From assembly GCA_002798295.1 (NCBI GenBank), contig NWQT01000017.1, positions 62,001 to 126,000 on the forward strand: a stretch of 64,000 nucleotides of DNA, given 5' to 3'. The stretch's first letter is position 1, and each line of letters begins with the position of its first letter. Made by a program: the position numbers and the translations under genes. Source of the stretch: Lysobacteraceae bacterium NML07-0707 (GTDB taxonomy: Bacteria; Pseudomonadota; Gammaproteobacteria; Xanthomonadales; Xanthomonadaceae). Positions 16,841 to 25,855 of this stretch are shown piece by piece. The notes beneath the pieces were generated by a model. That model had not been told where the DNA came from. It worked only from the letters and a program-made list of their open reading frames with translations, and searched no databases.

Positions 16841-18598
16841 TTACAGCTTTACGGGCGGGGTCAGCCACTGGTTACCAATGGTCTTTTCCGGGGTCAAGTT
16901 GGTGACCGTACCATTGGTGGCGTTGCGGTTCAGAGCAGAGCCCTTGAAGTTACCGCAGCCTGCGGTGACGCGGACATACCACTTACCAGTACCGCGATCG
17001 TTCGGATCCAGGGCGCCCTTGACAGCGCGACCACGGCTATCCTTACCGGTCTCCAGTGTGTCGATGTTGAACTGCTCGGAAGCATGCGGTGCCAGCGTGT
17101 AGCTGAACGTGCCGGAGTGCTTGCCAGCATCGTCCTTAGCGTCGATGAAGACCGGGCAGTCAAAAGCATTGTTGTTGGTCAGGCGCAGGAACGACTGAGC
17201 CGTAGCATTCTTACCCGGGTTGACGTTCTGGAACACCATGCTGACGCCATTTTCCAGCAGCGGATGCAGGTTGAACTGACCACGCGGCGGGGTCAGACGC
17301 TGGGTCGCCAGCCTGTAGTCCACACCGATATCGCCAACCAGCTTCTCATTCACGACCATCACGTTGTCCTTGGCATTGCTGACCATGCAGAAGTAGACGT
17401 CAGTCGGACCCGGAGGATTGCTGGTGACCTGGGTGCCACCCAGCGAAGAAATCACAGTGGCCGGCAGCGTGAAGTTATAGGTAGCCTTGTCAGCACTCAG
17501 AGCACGAGTCACGCCCGCCGGGAAGCGATCAGCATCTGCACAAGTAGTGCTGCGCGACAGGAACATTTCCCCGCCCGGATTGCTGAAGGCAGCCAAGTTG
17601 GTGCCCATCACCTTGATGTCAAACACAGCACGGGTGTGAACATTCCACCAAGCTTGACGGGTACCGCTGGTACCGTCACCGCTGAAGTTCAGCACGTACT
17701 GGAGGGCGCCGCCATTTTCAGCCGCAGCCTTGGCGATATCAATGCGGACGCCACCCGGGCTCCAACGACGGATATCGTTCACAGTCAGGCCGGCAGCGCT
17801 GGCACCACCCACTTCACCGGTCGGCGAGAAACGGGCGCGACCATTGAAGTCTTCAATAGCGGTCGGAGTCTGACCACAGCACAGGAAGCTATTAGCGCCA
17901 ACCACGTCAATGCGAGCATTCTTGTTGGTTGCATCAAGCGAGCTATAGACCACACCCCACTTGGACTTGGCGATCACCTGGCGACCAGAGAGGATTTGAC
18001 GACCACCAGAGCCATCCCAAACCTGCGCGGTGATTTCCGCAGTGACACCACCCAGACCCGGAGCATCCTTACCGATGGTCTTCACCAGATTCTTGATATC
18101 CAGGCCATTGATCGAGATTGCCCAGCCATTCGGCTCAGTCGGGGTGACCACTTTGCCATCACCGGGGACGCGGACATCAAAGATCAGCTCAGAACCACCG
18201 GTGGTGTAAGAATAGTTAACCACTTCACCATTGGTGCCTGCAGACAGCGGAGTCACGCCGTCACCACCCAGCTCTGCACCCAGCACATAGCTACCAACGA
18301 TGTCAGCCAACGGACGCATTGCGTTCTCGTTGAAGACTACCTTATCTTCCAAGGTGACCTTGAAGCGGATCACATTACCAGCCTTAACAGTTGCCATCTG
18401 CGGGGCATCCGCAGGATGCGCATCAAGACGCAGACCATGCGGAGTCACAAGGCTGATGCCATCATTGACGATCAGTTCGCGAGCAAAGGTGATTTGAGTG
18501 TTCGGCGCCCAAATCAGATCAGATGCGGAGGCAGCACCCGGCAGAACTACAGCAGCAGCGATTGCAGAGGCAATCAGACGCTTATTCAGCTTAAACAT
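16841..18598 (-). CDS. Exported abundant surface protein, candidate S-layer protein
   Basis: No named family is recognised. The 585-residue product has a clean Sec signal peptide (MFKLNKRLIASA, hydrophobic core, cut after ASA at residue 25) and no membrane anchor. The mature part is rich in Gly, Asn, Thr and Val and looks all-beta. It has six cysteines (LCCGQ, TTCAD, YFCMV, FDCPV, AGCGN), an even number that allows disulfides in the periplasm. A GGAG site lies at the right distance from the ATG. A consensus -35, a leader of about 160 nt and a strong terminator suggest high expression. Lying between type II secretion genes and a glycan island, it may be a secreted, glycan-bound surface layer. 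An abundant secreted enzyme is not excluded, but I see no catalytic motif. Confidence 0.7.
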   Translation of the reverse strand: MFKLNKRLIASAIAAAVVLPGAASASDLIWAPNTQITFARELIVNDGISLVTPHGLRLDAHPADAPQMATVKAGNVIRFKVTLEDKVVFNENAMRPLADIVGSYVLGAELGGDGVTPLSAGTNGEVVNYSYTTGGSELIFDVRVPGDGKVVTPTEPNGWAISINGLDIKNLVKTIGKDAPGLGGVTAEITAQVWDGSGGRQILSGRQVIAKSKWGVVYSSLDATNKNARIDVVGANSFLCCGQTPTAIEDFNGRARFSPTGEVGGASAAGLTVNDIRRWSPGGVRIDIAKAAAENGGALQYVLNFSGDGTSGTRQAWWNVHTRAVFDIKVMGTNLAAFSNPGGEMFLSRSTTCADADRFPAGVTRALSADKATYNFTLPATVISSLGGTQVTSNPPGPTDVYFCMVSNAKDNVMVVNEKLVGDIGVDYRLATQRLTPPRGQFNLHPLLENGVSMVFQNVNPGKNATAQSFLRLTNNNAFDCPVFIDAKDDAGKHSGTFSYTLAPHASEQFNIDTLETGKDSRGRAVKGALDPNDRGTGKWYVRVTAGCGNFKGSALNRNATNGTVTNLTPEKTIGNQWLTPPVKL

Positions 18599-18977
18599 TG
18601 TTAAACTCCATTGGAAAAAGTACTCGAGCATCGTAGCCTGATCAGCGACCTATCCACCCTCCAATGCTGGCAAAAGCTCACAGATGGCAGAAAAGTCGAA
18701 AGAGCGATGTTTTGTGCGCGAGCTCTACTCGCCCCCTAATACATGCCCATCCCAACATGCTACACCATCAGATTAACGGGACATTAGCAGCGATGTCAAG
18801 CATTGAAACATTACTTTTCTTGATGAATTCCTCAACTTTAAAGTCCTTGAAAAGGATCCATCTTTCAACTTAACACACTGATTCCAAAGTAATTTTCAAG
18901 AAAAAAATTCAGCTTTCAGACTTTTCCTATAGCACAACGCCAATGCGTCCGAGCAAAGACACAAACCCAGATGTATT
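18599..18977. other. 379-base AT-rich intergenic region
   Basis: This gap between gspF and the surface-protein gene holds the promoter at 18770-18799 and the long leader of the latter. The part nearer gspF (18800-18977) has A/T runs but no hairpin-plus-T-tract that I would call a terminator. I see no open frame with coding character on either strand. Confidence 0.6.
18770..18799 (-). promoter_or_regulatory. Promoter of the S-layer-like gene
   Basis: A perfect TTGACA lies at 18794-18799 on the minus strand, with TAATCT 18 bases further (18770-18775). The leader to the ATG at 18598 would be about 160 nt, a length seen for stable mRNAs of abundant surface proteins. The weak -10 lowers confidence. 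Confidence 0.55.
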
Positions 18978-20189
18978 TTATCCGGCAATATCGTTGGCAC
19001 TGGTAATGGCAAGAATGATGCCGGTCATGATGACGCCGATCACGCCGCCGATTAGCAGGATGGCGATGGGTTCAAGCAAGGTGAGGAATTGCTTCATGCG
19101 GGTGCGGCCCGATTCGCGGTAGAGCTTGGCAAGCGAATCAAGCATGGCCGGCAGCTCACCGGACTGCTCGCCCACCCGGATCAGGTTGTAGCCGGTAGGC
19201 GAGAGCGTACCTTGTTCTTCCAGGGAGTCGGCCAAGGTACGGCCGCTGCGCACAGCGCGGGTGGATTCTTCCAGGCGGGCGCGGCGGCGTGGCGAGGCCA
19301 CGCTTTCTGCCGACAATGCCAGGGCTTCGAGCATGGGCACGCGGTTCCCCAGCAAGGTGGCCAGCACCCGCGCCCAGGCGGCGACTTCGGCCTCAATACG
19401 CCAGGTACCAAGTACCGGAATGCGCTCCATCCCCTGTAGCAAATTGGCACGCGCGGCAGGGCGACGCAGGACAAGGCTTGCGGCAAACACGATGCCTGCC
19501 AGCGCGATGCTGATCCAGAGGAAATTCTCGCGGGCAAACATGCCGGTATTGAGCACCGCCGAAGCCAGCCACGGCAGGTCATCTGCCCGCTTGAGCAAAG
19601 TGGCGAACTTGGGCACCACATAAGTGAACATCATCACCACCGCGCCAATGCCTGCCAGCACCAATACCATCGGGTAGGTCAGCGCCTGGCGCATCTCGTT
19701 GCGCACGCTGCGGTCGTAATCCATCTGTGCGGCGGCATCGGCCAGCGATTTGGCCAGCAGTCCTGCTTTTTCGCCGCTGCGCACCAAAGTATCAACATAG
19801 CGTGGCAACGGCAGCTTGGCCGCAGCCAGCGCCTCAGAAAACGGTTGCCCCTGACGCAAGGCAGCGGCGATGCCGGTAAAAGCATCGCGCATCTTCGGGT
19901 GCGGATTGGAACGCGCCTGGGCATTGACGGCATCTGCCAGTCCTACCCCCGCGCTCAGTAGTGTGGAAAGTTCCTGCAAGGCCAGGATGATGTCCTGGGC
20001 GCCCAGCTTGGCTTTACGCCCTGCCAGTACGCCACGGGGCGCTGCCTGCTCATCGGCAGGCTTGACCGAAAGCGGCATCAGGCCACGCTGCTCAATATCG
20101 CGTGCAGCTTCGCGCTCGCTGGCGGCGACGATTTCACCGTCGAGCTTGACACCTTCGGGGTTCAGGGCCTGATAACGGAAGCGACGCAT
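18978..20189 (-). CDS. gspF: Type II secretion system inner-membrane protein F
   Basis: GspF is the polytopic platform protein that contacts the GspE ATPase. The 403-residue product has the family start FRYQALNPEGVKLDGEIVAASEREA, two T2SSF domains (about residues 70-190 and 270-395) and three membrane segments (about 170-195, 225-250, 370-395). LLEPIAILLIGGVIGVIMTGI at the end is typical. It follows gspE with a 39-base gap. Genes gspG to gspD are on the other strand, unlike the single-direction xps order known from Xanthomonas. Confidence 0.95.
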   Translation of the reverse strand: MRRFRYQALNPEGVKLDGEIVAASEREAARDIEQRGLMPLSVKPADEQAAPRGVLAGRKAKLGAQDIILALQELSTLLSAGVGLADAVNAQARSNPHPKMRDAFTGIAAALRQGQPFSEALAAAKLPLPRYVDTLVRSGEKAGLLAKSLADAAAQMDYDRSVRNEMRQALTYPMVLVLAGIGAVVMMFTYVVPKFATLLKRADDLPWLASAVLNTGMFARENFLWISIALAGIVFAASLVLRRPAARANLLQGMERIPVLGTWRIEAEVAAWARVLATLLGNRVPMLEALALSAESVASPRRRARLEESTRAVRSGRTLADSLEEQGTLSPTGYNLIRVGEQSGELPAMLDSLAKLYRESGRTRMKQFLTLLEPIAILLIGGVIGVIMTGIILAITSANDIAG

Positions 20190-20228
20190 TTCAATCCTGC
20201 CTTTGCCGATGCGGGTTCAAGTCGGGCT

Positions 20229-21911
20229 TCATACAGCGGTCACGCGCAGCACTTCGTCCACGCTGGTGATGCCTTGCCAGGCTTTGAGCAGGCCATCCTC
20301 GCGCAGAAAGCGGCAACCTTCGGCGCGCGCCATGGCTTTGAGCTCTTGATGGCTGGCACCAGCCACCACTGCCTGTTGCATGGCTTCGCTGACCGGAATC
20401 ATTTCATAAATCCCCACCCGTCCACGGTAGCCGGTGTGCTGGCAATGCGCGCAGCCCACCGGCTCACGCCATTGCGGCGCCTGCCCGGGCAATACCTTGG
20501 CCGCCCACGGTGCGGTTTCCTCGACGATTGCCGGCAATACATGCTGAGCCGGACGGGCACAATGTGGACACAGCCGCCGCACCAGCCGCTGTGCCTGCAA
20601 GCCTTTCATCGGCGCGGCTACCAGAAACGGCTCCACGCCCATATCGATCAGACGGGTAAAGGCGCCGATAGCGTCATTGGTATGCACGGTGGACATCACC
20701 AGGTGGCCGGTCAGGGCGGACTGAATGGCGATTTCCGCCGTTTCACGGTCACGGATTTCGCCCACCATGATCACATCTGGATCCTGTCGCAGAATTGAGC
20801 GCAGCACATTGGCAAAGGTCAGGCCAATATCGGCATGGGTTTGAATCTGGGTAATGCCTTCAAGCTGGAACTCCACCGGATCTTCGACGGTGATGAGCTT
20901 CTTGAGGCCGTCATTGCTGGCCGCCAAAGTGGCATACAACGTGGTGGACTTACCCGAGCCAGTGGGGCCGGTGACCAATACGATGCCATGTGCCTCACGA
21001 CTCCATTGCTGCAAGGTGTGCAAATGGTCGGCCGCCATGCCCAGCCGCTCCAGCCCCAGGTCTTTGCGCTCCTTCGGCAAAAGGCGCAATACGATGGATT
21101 CGCCATGCACGCCAGGCAGCGCCGAGGCGCGGATATCCATGGCCTGGCCACTGGCGCGTACAGTCAGGCGACCGTCCTGCGGCAGGCGCCGTTCGGCGAT
21201 ATCCATGCCGGAGATCAGCTTCAGGCGCGAGGCGACGGCATTGAAGCGATCACGCGGCAGATGCAGGCGACTGTAAAGCACGCCATCGATACGCAAGCGC
21301 ACCACGAACTCATGCTCGCCCGGCTCCAGGTGAATATCCGAGGCGCGCTGCTCTACCGCTTGTGCCATCAGGCTATTGACCAGCTCCACCACCGGAGCTT
21401 CTTCGGCCAGCTCGCGCAAGTGGCGGATATCATCGGCATGACTGGCATCAGCACGGCGTGCATGCCCCAAGGCATCGAGCAGGCGCTCCAGCAACTGATT
21501 GGGCGCCAGCACCCAGATATGTTCGTGACCGGGGAAAAGATAGGCCATCGCCTCGCGCAACTCCGGCGCTGCCGGGTCACGACTGGCACATAGCACCCTG
21601 CCCTCGCTGTCCTGCCAAATCAGTGCTTGACGGTCAATCATCCAGTCGCCGGGCAGATCAGTGCCTTCGGGCAAAGACCATTCGTAAATCGAAGGCGGCT
21701 CCAGGTCGCGCCCGAGCAGCGGCAAACCCAGCTGCTGCGACAGCGCATCGAGCAATTGTTCTTCTGACAATGCGCCGATACGGATCAGCAGATTGCCGAT
21801 GCGGCCGCCGACATCACGCTGCAACTCCAACGCACGCTCAAGGTCGGCCTCAGTAATGGCCTGACGTGCCAGCAGCAATTGCCCCAAAGGTTGTGCGGTG
21901 GATACGGTCAT
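20229..21911 (-). CDS. gspE: Type II secretion system ATPase E
   Basis: GspE is the cytosolic hexameric ATPase that drives pseudopilus assembly. The 560-residue protein has an N-terminal GspE-N domain (about residues 10-150, with LLDALSQQLGLPLL), Walker A GPTGSGKSTTLYATL near 319-326, an Asp box (ITVEDPVEFQLEGITQ) and Walker B-like VGEIRDRETAEIAIQSALTGH. It has the CPHC and CAHC pairs of a zinc domain near 450-490. The His-rich HTNDA motif is present. The ABC permease gene lies 12 bases upstream in the same direction, so the two are probably one unit. Confidence 0.96.
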   Translation of the reverse strand: MTVSTAQPLGQLLLARQAITEADLERALELQRDVGGRIGNLLIRIGALSEEQLLDALSQQLGLPLLGRDLEPPSIYEWSLPEGTDLPGDWMIDRQALIWQDSEGRVLCASRDPAAPELREAMAYLFPGHEHIWVLAPNQLLERLLDALGHARRADASHADDIRHLRELAEEAPVVELVNSLMAQAVEQRASDIHLEPGEHEFVVRLRIDGVLYSRLHLPRDRFNAVASRLKLISGMDIAERRLPQDGRLTVRASGQAMDIRASALPGVHGESIVLRLLPKERKDLGLERLGMAADHLHTLQQWSREAHGIVLVTGPTGSGKSTTLYATLAASNDGLKKLITVEDPVEFQLEGITQIQTHADIGLTFANVLRSILRQDPDVIMVGEIRDRETAEIAIQSALTGHLVMSTVHTNDAIGAFTRLIDMGVEPFLVAAPMKGLQAQRLVRRLCPHCARPAQHVLPAIVEETAPWAAKVLPGQAPQWREPVGCAHCQHTGYRGRVGIYEMIPVSEAMQQAVVAGASHQELKAMARAEGCRFLREDGLLKAWQGITSVDEVLRVTAV

Positions 21912-21923
21912 GTGGATAGTGAC

Positions 21924-22748
21924 TCAAAGAAGGTCGGCAAAGCCCCGACGCAATACGGCAAAAGCACGCTGCCCGAGAACCAGCAGCAGTACAGCAACAA
22001 CACAATAAATGGCAAAGCCCGAGGGCGAAGGCCACTGCCCGTGCAAAACAGCCTCACGCATCGCTGCCACCGGCCAGGTGATGGGGTTGTAATCGACCAG
22101 CCCGTGCAGCACCTGCGGCACCATATTGCGCGGATAAAACACCGGCGCGGTAAACAGCATCATGGTGATCACCACATTGATGACCTGCCCCAGGTCACGC
22201 AGATATACACCCAATGCAGCAATCAGCAGCGACAGGCCGTATAGCAGCAATAGATACGGCAGCAAAATCAGCGGCACTGCCAGCGCGGAAAGATGCAGCG
22301 TGCCGTGAAAAAGCGCCGCCACGATACCCAGTAGCAACAAGCCAATAAGCGCATGGATCAGCGCAACCCCCAACGGCACGGCCACCAGAACTGGCAACGG
22401 AAACACCATTTTGCGCACAAAATTGCTATGCCGCTGCATCAGTCCCGGCGCCTGCCCCACCGATTCGGCCAACATGCTGTGCACCAACAAACCAACATAC
22501 AGGTTGAGCACAAAACCCAGATTGTCGCCCTCGGCAAGTCCCGGCCAGCGCGCACGGAAGATGGAGCCGAACACAAAACCGTACATCGCCAGCATCAGCA
22601 GCGGCAGCAATATCGGCCATAAACGCCCCAGCAAAGTGCCGCGATAACGCGCTGCCATCTCCTGCGCTACCAGCGTGCGCCACAGCGAGAAATTGCGCAT
22701 CAGGCGCTGATAGAAAGGCATGGACAAGGAAAGCGGGGGCTGGGACAT
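21924..22748 (-). CDS. wzm: ABC-2 type polysaccharide export permease (Wzm-like)
   Basis: The 274-residue protein has six hydrophobic segments and the family patterns: QEMAARYRGTLLGRLWPILLPL near the N-terminus (the RYRxSxLGxxWxxxxP type), VYLRDLGQVINVVITMMLFTAPVFYP and DYNPITWPVAAMREAVLHG. This identifies a polysaccharide-exporter permease of the KpsM/Wzm group. I use the ATG at 22748; the frame is open to 22886, but that extension looks antisense-like and overlaps gspG. It is an orphan, since its ATPase is not adjacent. The only ATPase in the window is the Wzt-type protein at 6347-7633. Why it stands directly before gspE is unclear. Confidence 0.9.
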   Translation of the reverse strand: MSQPPLSLSMPFYQRLMRNFSLWRTLVAQEMAARYRGTLLGRLWPILLPLLMLAMYGFVFGSIFRARWPGLAEGDNLGFVLNLYVGLLVHSMLAESVGQAPGLMQRHSNFVRKMVFPLPVLVAVPLGVALIHALIGLLLLGIVAALFHGTLHLSALAVPLILLPYLLLLYGLSLLIAALGVYLRDLGQVINVVITMMLFTAPVFYPRNMVPQVLHGLVDYNPITWPVAAMREAVLHGQWPSPSGFAIYCVVAVLLLVLGQRAFAVLRRGFADLL

Positions 22749-22864
22749 CCGACAAGCCAGCACGGGTGCAAGAAGGACGCATAGAGTAACAGGCGATGGC
22801 ACAAATTCAGCTCTCATGCTCAGCCTGCGCTTATACTTCGGCAGTTTCCCGGAGCAATGACGGA

Positions 22865-23326
22865 TTGATCGTGCGCAAAGCCCCATTTTCCTTAGCGCGC
22901 CGCCAAAGCGGCTTTACCCTGCTTGAAATGATTGTAGTACTGGTCATCATCGGCCTGATCATGGGTCTGGTCGGACCACGGCTGTTTGGACAGGCCGACA
23001 AGGCCAAGGTGCAGACTGCCGAAACCCAGGTCAAAATGCTGCGTGGCGCCCTGCAAACCATGCGACTGGATATTGGCCGAGTACCAACAGCCGAAGAAGG
23101 ACTTGCCATCCTCAATACTGCTCCCAACGACCCACGCATTGCACAACGCTGGCGTGGCCCGTATCTGGATGAGGCGCTTCCTGAAGATCCCTGGGGCAAC
23201 CCATATCAATATTCCCCTGCCGCCAGCGGCTCTTCGCCCTTCTCACTCTATTCTTTAGGTGCCGACGGCCAGCCCGGCGGTGAAGGCTATGACGCGGATA
23301 TTGGCTACGTTCCGGATCGGCAATAA
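22865..23326 (+). CDS. gspG: Type II secretion major pseudopilin G
   Basis: GspG is the main subunit of the pseudopilus. The 153-residue precursor has a type III (prepilin) signal, RRQSGFTLLEMIVVLVIIGLI, cut after Gly and N-methylated at the following Phe; Glu5 is present. The mature C-terminus has the calcium-binding pattern of GspG (PLYxx-like YLDEALPEDPWGNPYQY, then GADGQPGGEGYDADIG). The start is uncertain: TTG at 22865 sits 10 bases after GGAG, GTG at 22871 is also possible. It diverges from the wzm-gspEF unit and begins the plus-strand half of the system. Confidence 0.93.
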   Translation: MIVRKAPFSLARRQSGFTLLEMIVVLVIIGLIMGLVGPRLFGQADKAKVQTAETQVKMLRGALQTMRLDIGRVPTAEEGLAILNTAPNDPRIAQRWRGPYLDEALPEDPWGNPYQYSPAASGSSPFSLYSLGADGQPGGEGYDADIGYVPDRQ

Positions 23327-23720
23327 TTTCCCGCGCGCATCTTGCGGCTTCACCCTGCTGGAATTGATGGTGGCCTTGGCCGTCATGGGGCTTGCCATGG
23401 CTCTAGTAGCACCATCAGGAATGCGTATGGTTGCCAGTTGGCAAGAACGTGATGAGGTGCAATCAGTATTGCGGGCAATTTCTGCAATACCGGCCAAAGT
23501 CAGACGCAACAGCATAGCGATCACACTGGATAGTTCGACATCAGCAGAAAAAGTACATGAACTGATCCCGCTGCCAGCCGGCTGGCAAATGGAACTGGAT
23601 CAGCCACTGAAAATCCATGCCAGTGGTGCCTGTGAGCAAACCGATGCCACTTTGACCACGTCCCGACAGGAGTTGCGTCTACGTATTCAAACTCCCTTCT
23701 GTCAACCGATACTGCTCTGA
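23289..23720 (+). CDS. gspH: Type II secretion minor pseudopilin H
   Basis: This 143-residue protein has a prepilin peptide, SCGFTLLELMVALAVMGLAMA, preceded by a short basic leader. The rest is a variable domain as in GspH minor pseudopilins. Its start ATG at 23289 lies inside the end of gspG (38-base overlap), so translation is likely coupled. It would sit near the tip of the pseudopilus. Identity rests on position between gspG and gspI, as the globular domain is poorly conserved. Confidence 0.85.
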   Translation: MTRILATFRIGNNFPRASCGFTLLELMVALAVMGLAMALVAPSGMRMVASWQERDEVQSVLRAISAIPAKVRRNSIAITLDSSTSAEKVHELIPLPAGWQMELDQPLKIHASGACEQTDATLTTSRQELRLRIQTPFCQPILL

Positions 23721-23730
23721 CTCCCAGTAC

Positions 23731-24180
23731 ATGCTCATTTTCCGCCCTACTGCAATGCATCCTGACCGACAGACGGGCTTTACCCTCCTTGAAGCAATCG
23801 TGGCACTGGTGATCATGGCCACCACCTTGCTCGCACTTTATGCCTGGCTTGGCAGCAATACTATTGCCGCCGCCCGAGTGCAAGCGACCAGTGACGGGCT
23901 GACTGATGCCAGAGCCGCACTGGAGGTGATTGAGGGCATTAACCCGATGCAAGAACAGAACGGCAGTCGCGAAGTTGGCGAGATGATAGTACGCTGGCAA
24001 GCTGAGCCGATCACCGACCGTCGCACTGGTATCACTCAGTCAGGCTCGGCAGCTCCGTTTGACTTCACCTTGTATCAACTGCATGTGGAAACCCTGCGAG
24101 CTGGGCAGATCACTCATGATTTCAGTCTGCGCAAGGCCGGCTGGCTTGCAACCATGACGCTTTTGGAAGACGAGCCGTGA
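23731..24180 (+). CDS. gspI: Type II secretion minor pseudopilin I
   Basis: The 149-residue product carries the prepilin motif QTGFTLLEAIVALVIMATTLL and a 100-residue globular part with alternating hydrophobic strands (FDFTLYQLHVETLRAG). An in-frame ATG at 23755 gives an 8-residue shorter leader and may be the true start. GspI works in the tip complex with GspJ and GspK. It overlaps gspJ by 4 bases. Confidence 0.88.
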   Translation: MLIFRPTAMHPDRQTGFTLLEAIVALVIMATTLLALYAWLGSNTIAAARVQATSDGLTDARAALEVIEGINPMQEQNGSREVGEMIVRWQAEPITDRRTGITQSGSAAPFDFTLYQLHVETLRAGQITHDFSLRKAGWLATMTLLEDEP

Positions 24181-24782
24181 TACGTCACCTGTCTGCTCGT
24201 GGCTTTACCCTAATGGAGATGATCGTCGTGTTGTTGATCTCCAGCATGGCGGTGATGCTCGGCTTTCAGTCACTAATGCAGTGGCAGCAGGCCGAAGCCA
24301 CTTTTTCACGTATTGGCAATGAAACTGAAGCCAATACTTTGACTGCAGCTTGGTGGCGCAGTTCGATGCGCGGCCTGATGCCGGTGGAAAAAACACCTTT
24401 TTGGGGCAATGCCAGCAGCCTTTCGGGTTTTACCAACAACCCGATTTTTTCCACAGCCGGCGCAATGACCCCGATCCACTGGCAGGTGCTAGAAAATACC
24501 GAAGGCAACGGCATGCGGCTTGTCTTAAAAGAGAATAATCGCATTCATAATTTACCGATCGACGGAGGAGCCACAGCACAGTTTGCCTATATGGACAGAG
24601 ATGGCGGCATTCACCCACAATGGCCCCCCAAGGTACTTGGTGAAGCCCCTACCCAGCTACCACAGGCCATTCGACTCAACATCCGTTACAGCAACGGCGA
24701 AGAACGCAGTTGGGCAGCCCATGTAATTGGTCCACTTAACCCTTATTACAGAGTATTTTCAATCGAGGAAGACTTCGAGTGA
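24177..24782 (+). CDS. gspJ: Type II secretion minor pseudopilin J
   Basis: The 201-residue product begins with a very short leader before the prepilin motif SARGFTLMEMIVVLLISSMAV. The larger body (about 170 residues) is as expected for GspJ, which binds GspI and GspK at the tip of the pseudopilus. The GTG start overlaps the gspI stop, and its end overlaps gspK by 4 bases. There is no internal break. Confidence 0.88.
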   Translation: MIRHLSARGFTLMEMIVVLLISSMAVMLGFQSLMQWQQAEATFSRIGNETEANTLTAAWWRSSMRGLMPVEKTPFWGNASSLSGFTNNPIFSTAGAMTPIHWQVLENTEGNGMRLVLKENNRIHNLPIDGGATAQFAYMDRDGGIHPQWPPKVLGEAPTQLPQAIRLNIRYSNGEERSWAAHVIGPLNPYYRVFSIEEDFE

Positions 24783-25855
24783 AGATGTCGCATCCGACTT
24801 TACCACCGGCTCGACAGCGTGGATTTGTGCTGATCATCGTCCTGTTGACACTAGTAGTCCTGACTTTGCTTGCTGGTAGCGCCGCACTAACCACCCAAAC
24901 TGCAATCGATCGTGTGCAAGAGGAGCTGGATATATTCGAGGGAGAGCTAGACATGCTGTCTACCCGTGACACTTTGCTATTCATGCTCTCCACCCAACCA
25001 CGCAATGCCGCCGGTCTCAGCACCGAACGCTATGTCAGCCCGCCACAGTTTTTCGATGAAGACAGCATCGACATGTTTGGCAGTGTTATCACTGGCAACG
25101 AGATCCGACTGGATCGCCGTGCCTATATCGGCATCGGCAAGGCTGCCTTTGCGCTTCAGGATGATCGAGGCTTGTTGAATCCGAACTGGGGGGATCCATT
25201 CATGATCCACAACATGCTGAAAATGCTGGGTGTCGCGCCTGAGCGCTATACGCAATATTTGAATACATTGGAAGATTATCAGGACGAAGACGATCTTCGC
25301 CTTCTGAATGGTGCCGAGCAAGAACAGTACCAAGCAGCTGGCCTGCCCCCCCCCAGCAACCAACCCCTCACAACTCCACTTGAGTTGCGGCGAATCCTGC
25401 TGTGGAGCGATTTACTGGCTCCGATGAGCAACGACTCTCTGCTACAAATCATGACCGTTGCCCGCACCCCGCAGCTCAATCTCAATACCGCTCCGGTGGA
25501 GGTATTGCGCTTACTACCAGGCATGGATGAAGAAAGTGTGCGCAGAATGATGCTGATCCGTAATGAAATGCCTTTCATGTCAATCCACAGCGTACAGACC
25601 AATTTCCCCCTCAATACGCTTTCCGAAGACTCCTTGACCCTCTTCCCAAATCCGTCCGGAAATCTTATTCTATGGGATCGTCACAGGGGCGGAAGACGGC
25701 TGATTCACTGGACACTTTCGTCTCTTCCCAATGGCCTTCCGCCTTGGCGGATCGACTACGAGATCGAGCTTCCACGCAATGAAGAATCAGGCCAGTCCTT
25801 GGATAAAACGCCTACGTCGGAACTTTTCCCCCAAGAGAATACGAGCCGGCACTGA
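24779..25855 (+). CDS. gspK: Type II secretion minor pseudopilin K
   Basis: GspK is the largest minor pseudopilin and caps the tip. The 358-residue protein has a hydrophobic start RQRGFVLIIVLLTLVVLTLLAG without Glu5, as is usual for GspK. A large alpha-helical domain contains DDRGLLNPNWGDP and the helix-hairpin-helix TPQLNLNTAPVEVLRLLPG. The stretch WTLSSLPNGLPPWRIDYEI lies near the end. It overlaps gspJ by 4 bases and gspL by 77. Confidence 0.93.
   Translation: MKMSHPTLPPARQRGFVLIIVLLTLVVLTLLAGSAALTTQTAIDRVQEELDIFEGELDMLSTRDTLLFMLSTQPRNAAGLSTERYVSPPQFFDEDSIDMFGSVITGNEIRLDRRAYIGIGKAAFALQDDRGLLNPNWGDPFMIHNMLKMLGVAPERYTQYLNTLEDYQDEDDLRLLNGAEQEQYQAAGLPPPSNQPLTTPLELRRILLWSDLLAPMSNDSLLQIMTVARTPQLNLNTAPVEVLRLLPGMDEESVRRMMLIRNEMPFMSIHSVQTNFPLNTLSEDSLTLFPNPSGNLILWDRHRGGRRLIHWTLSSLPNGLPPWRIDYEIELPRNEESGQSLDKTPTSELFPQENTSRH

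Noticed and set aside
16808-18604. A 598-codon open frame on the plus strand, antisense to the S-layer-like gene.
   Set aside because: The minus frame has signal peptide, ribosome-binding site, promoter and terminator; the plus frame looks like a reverse image without motifs.
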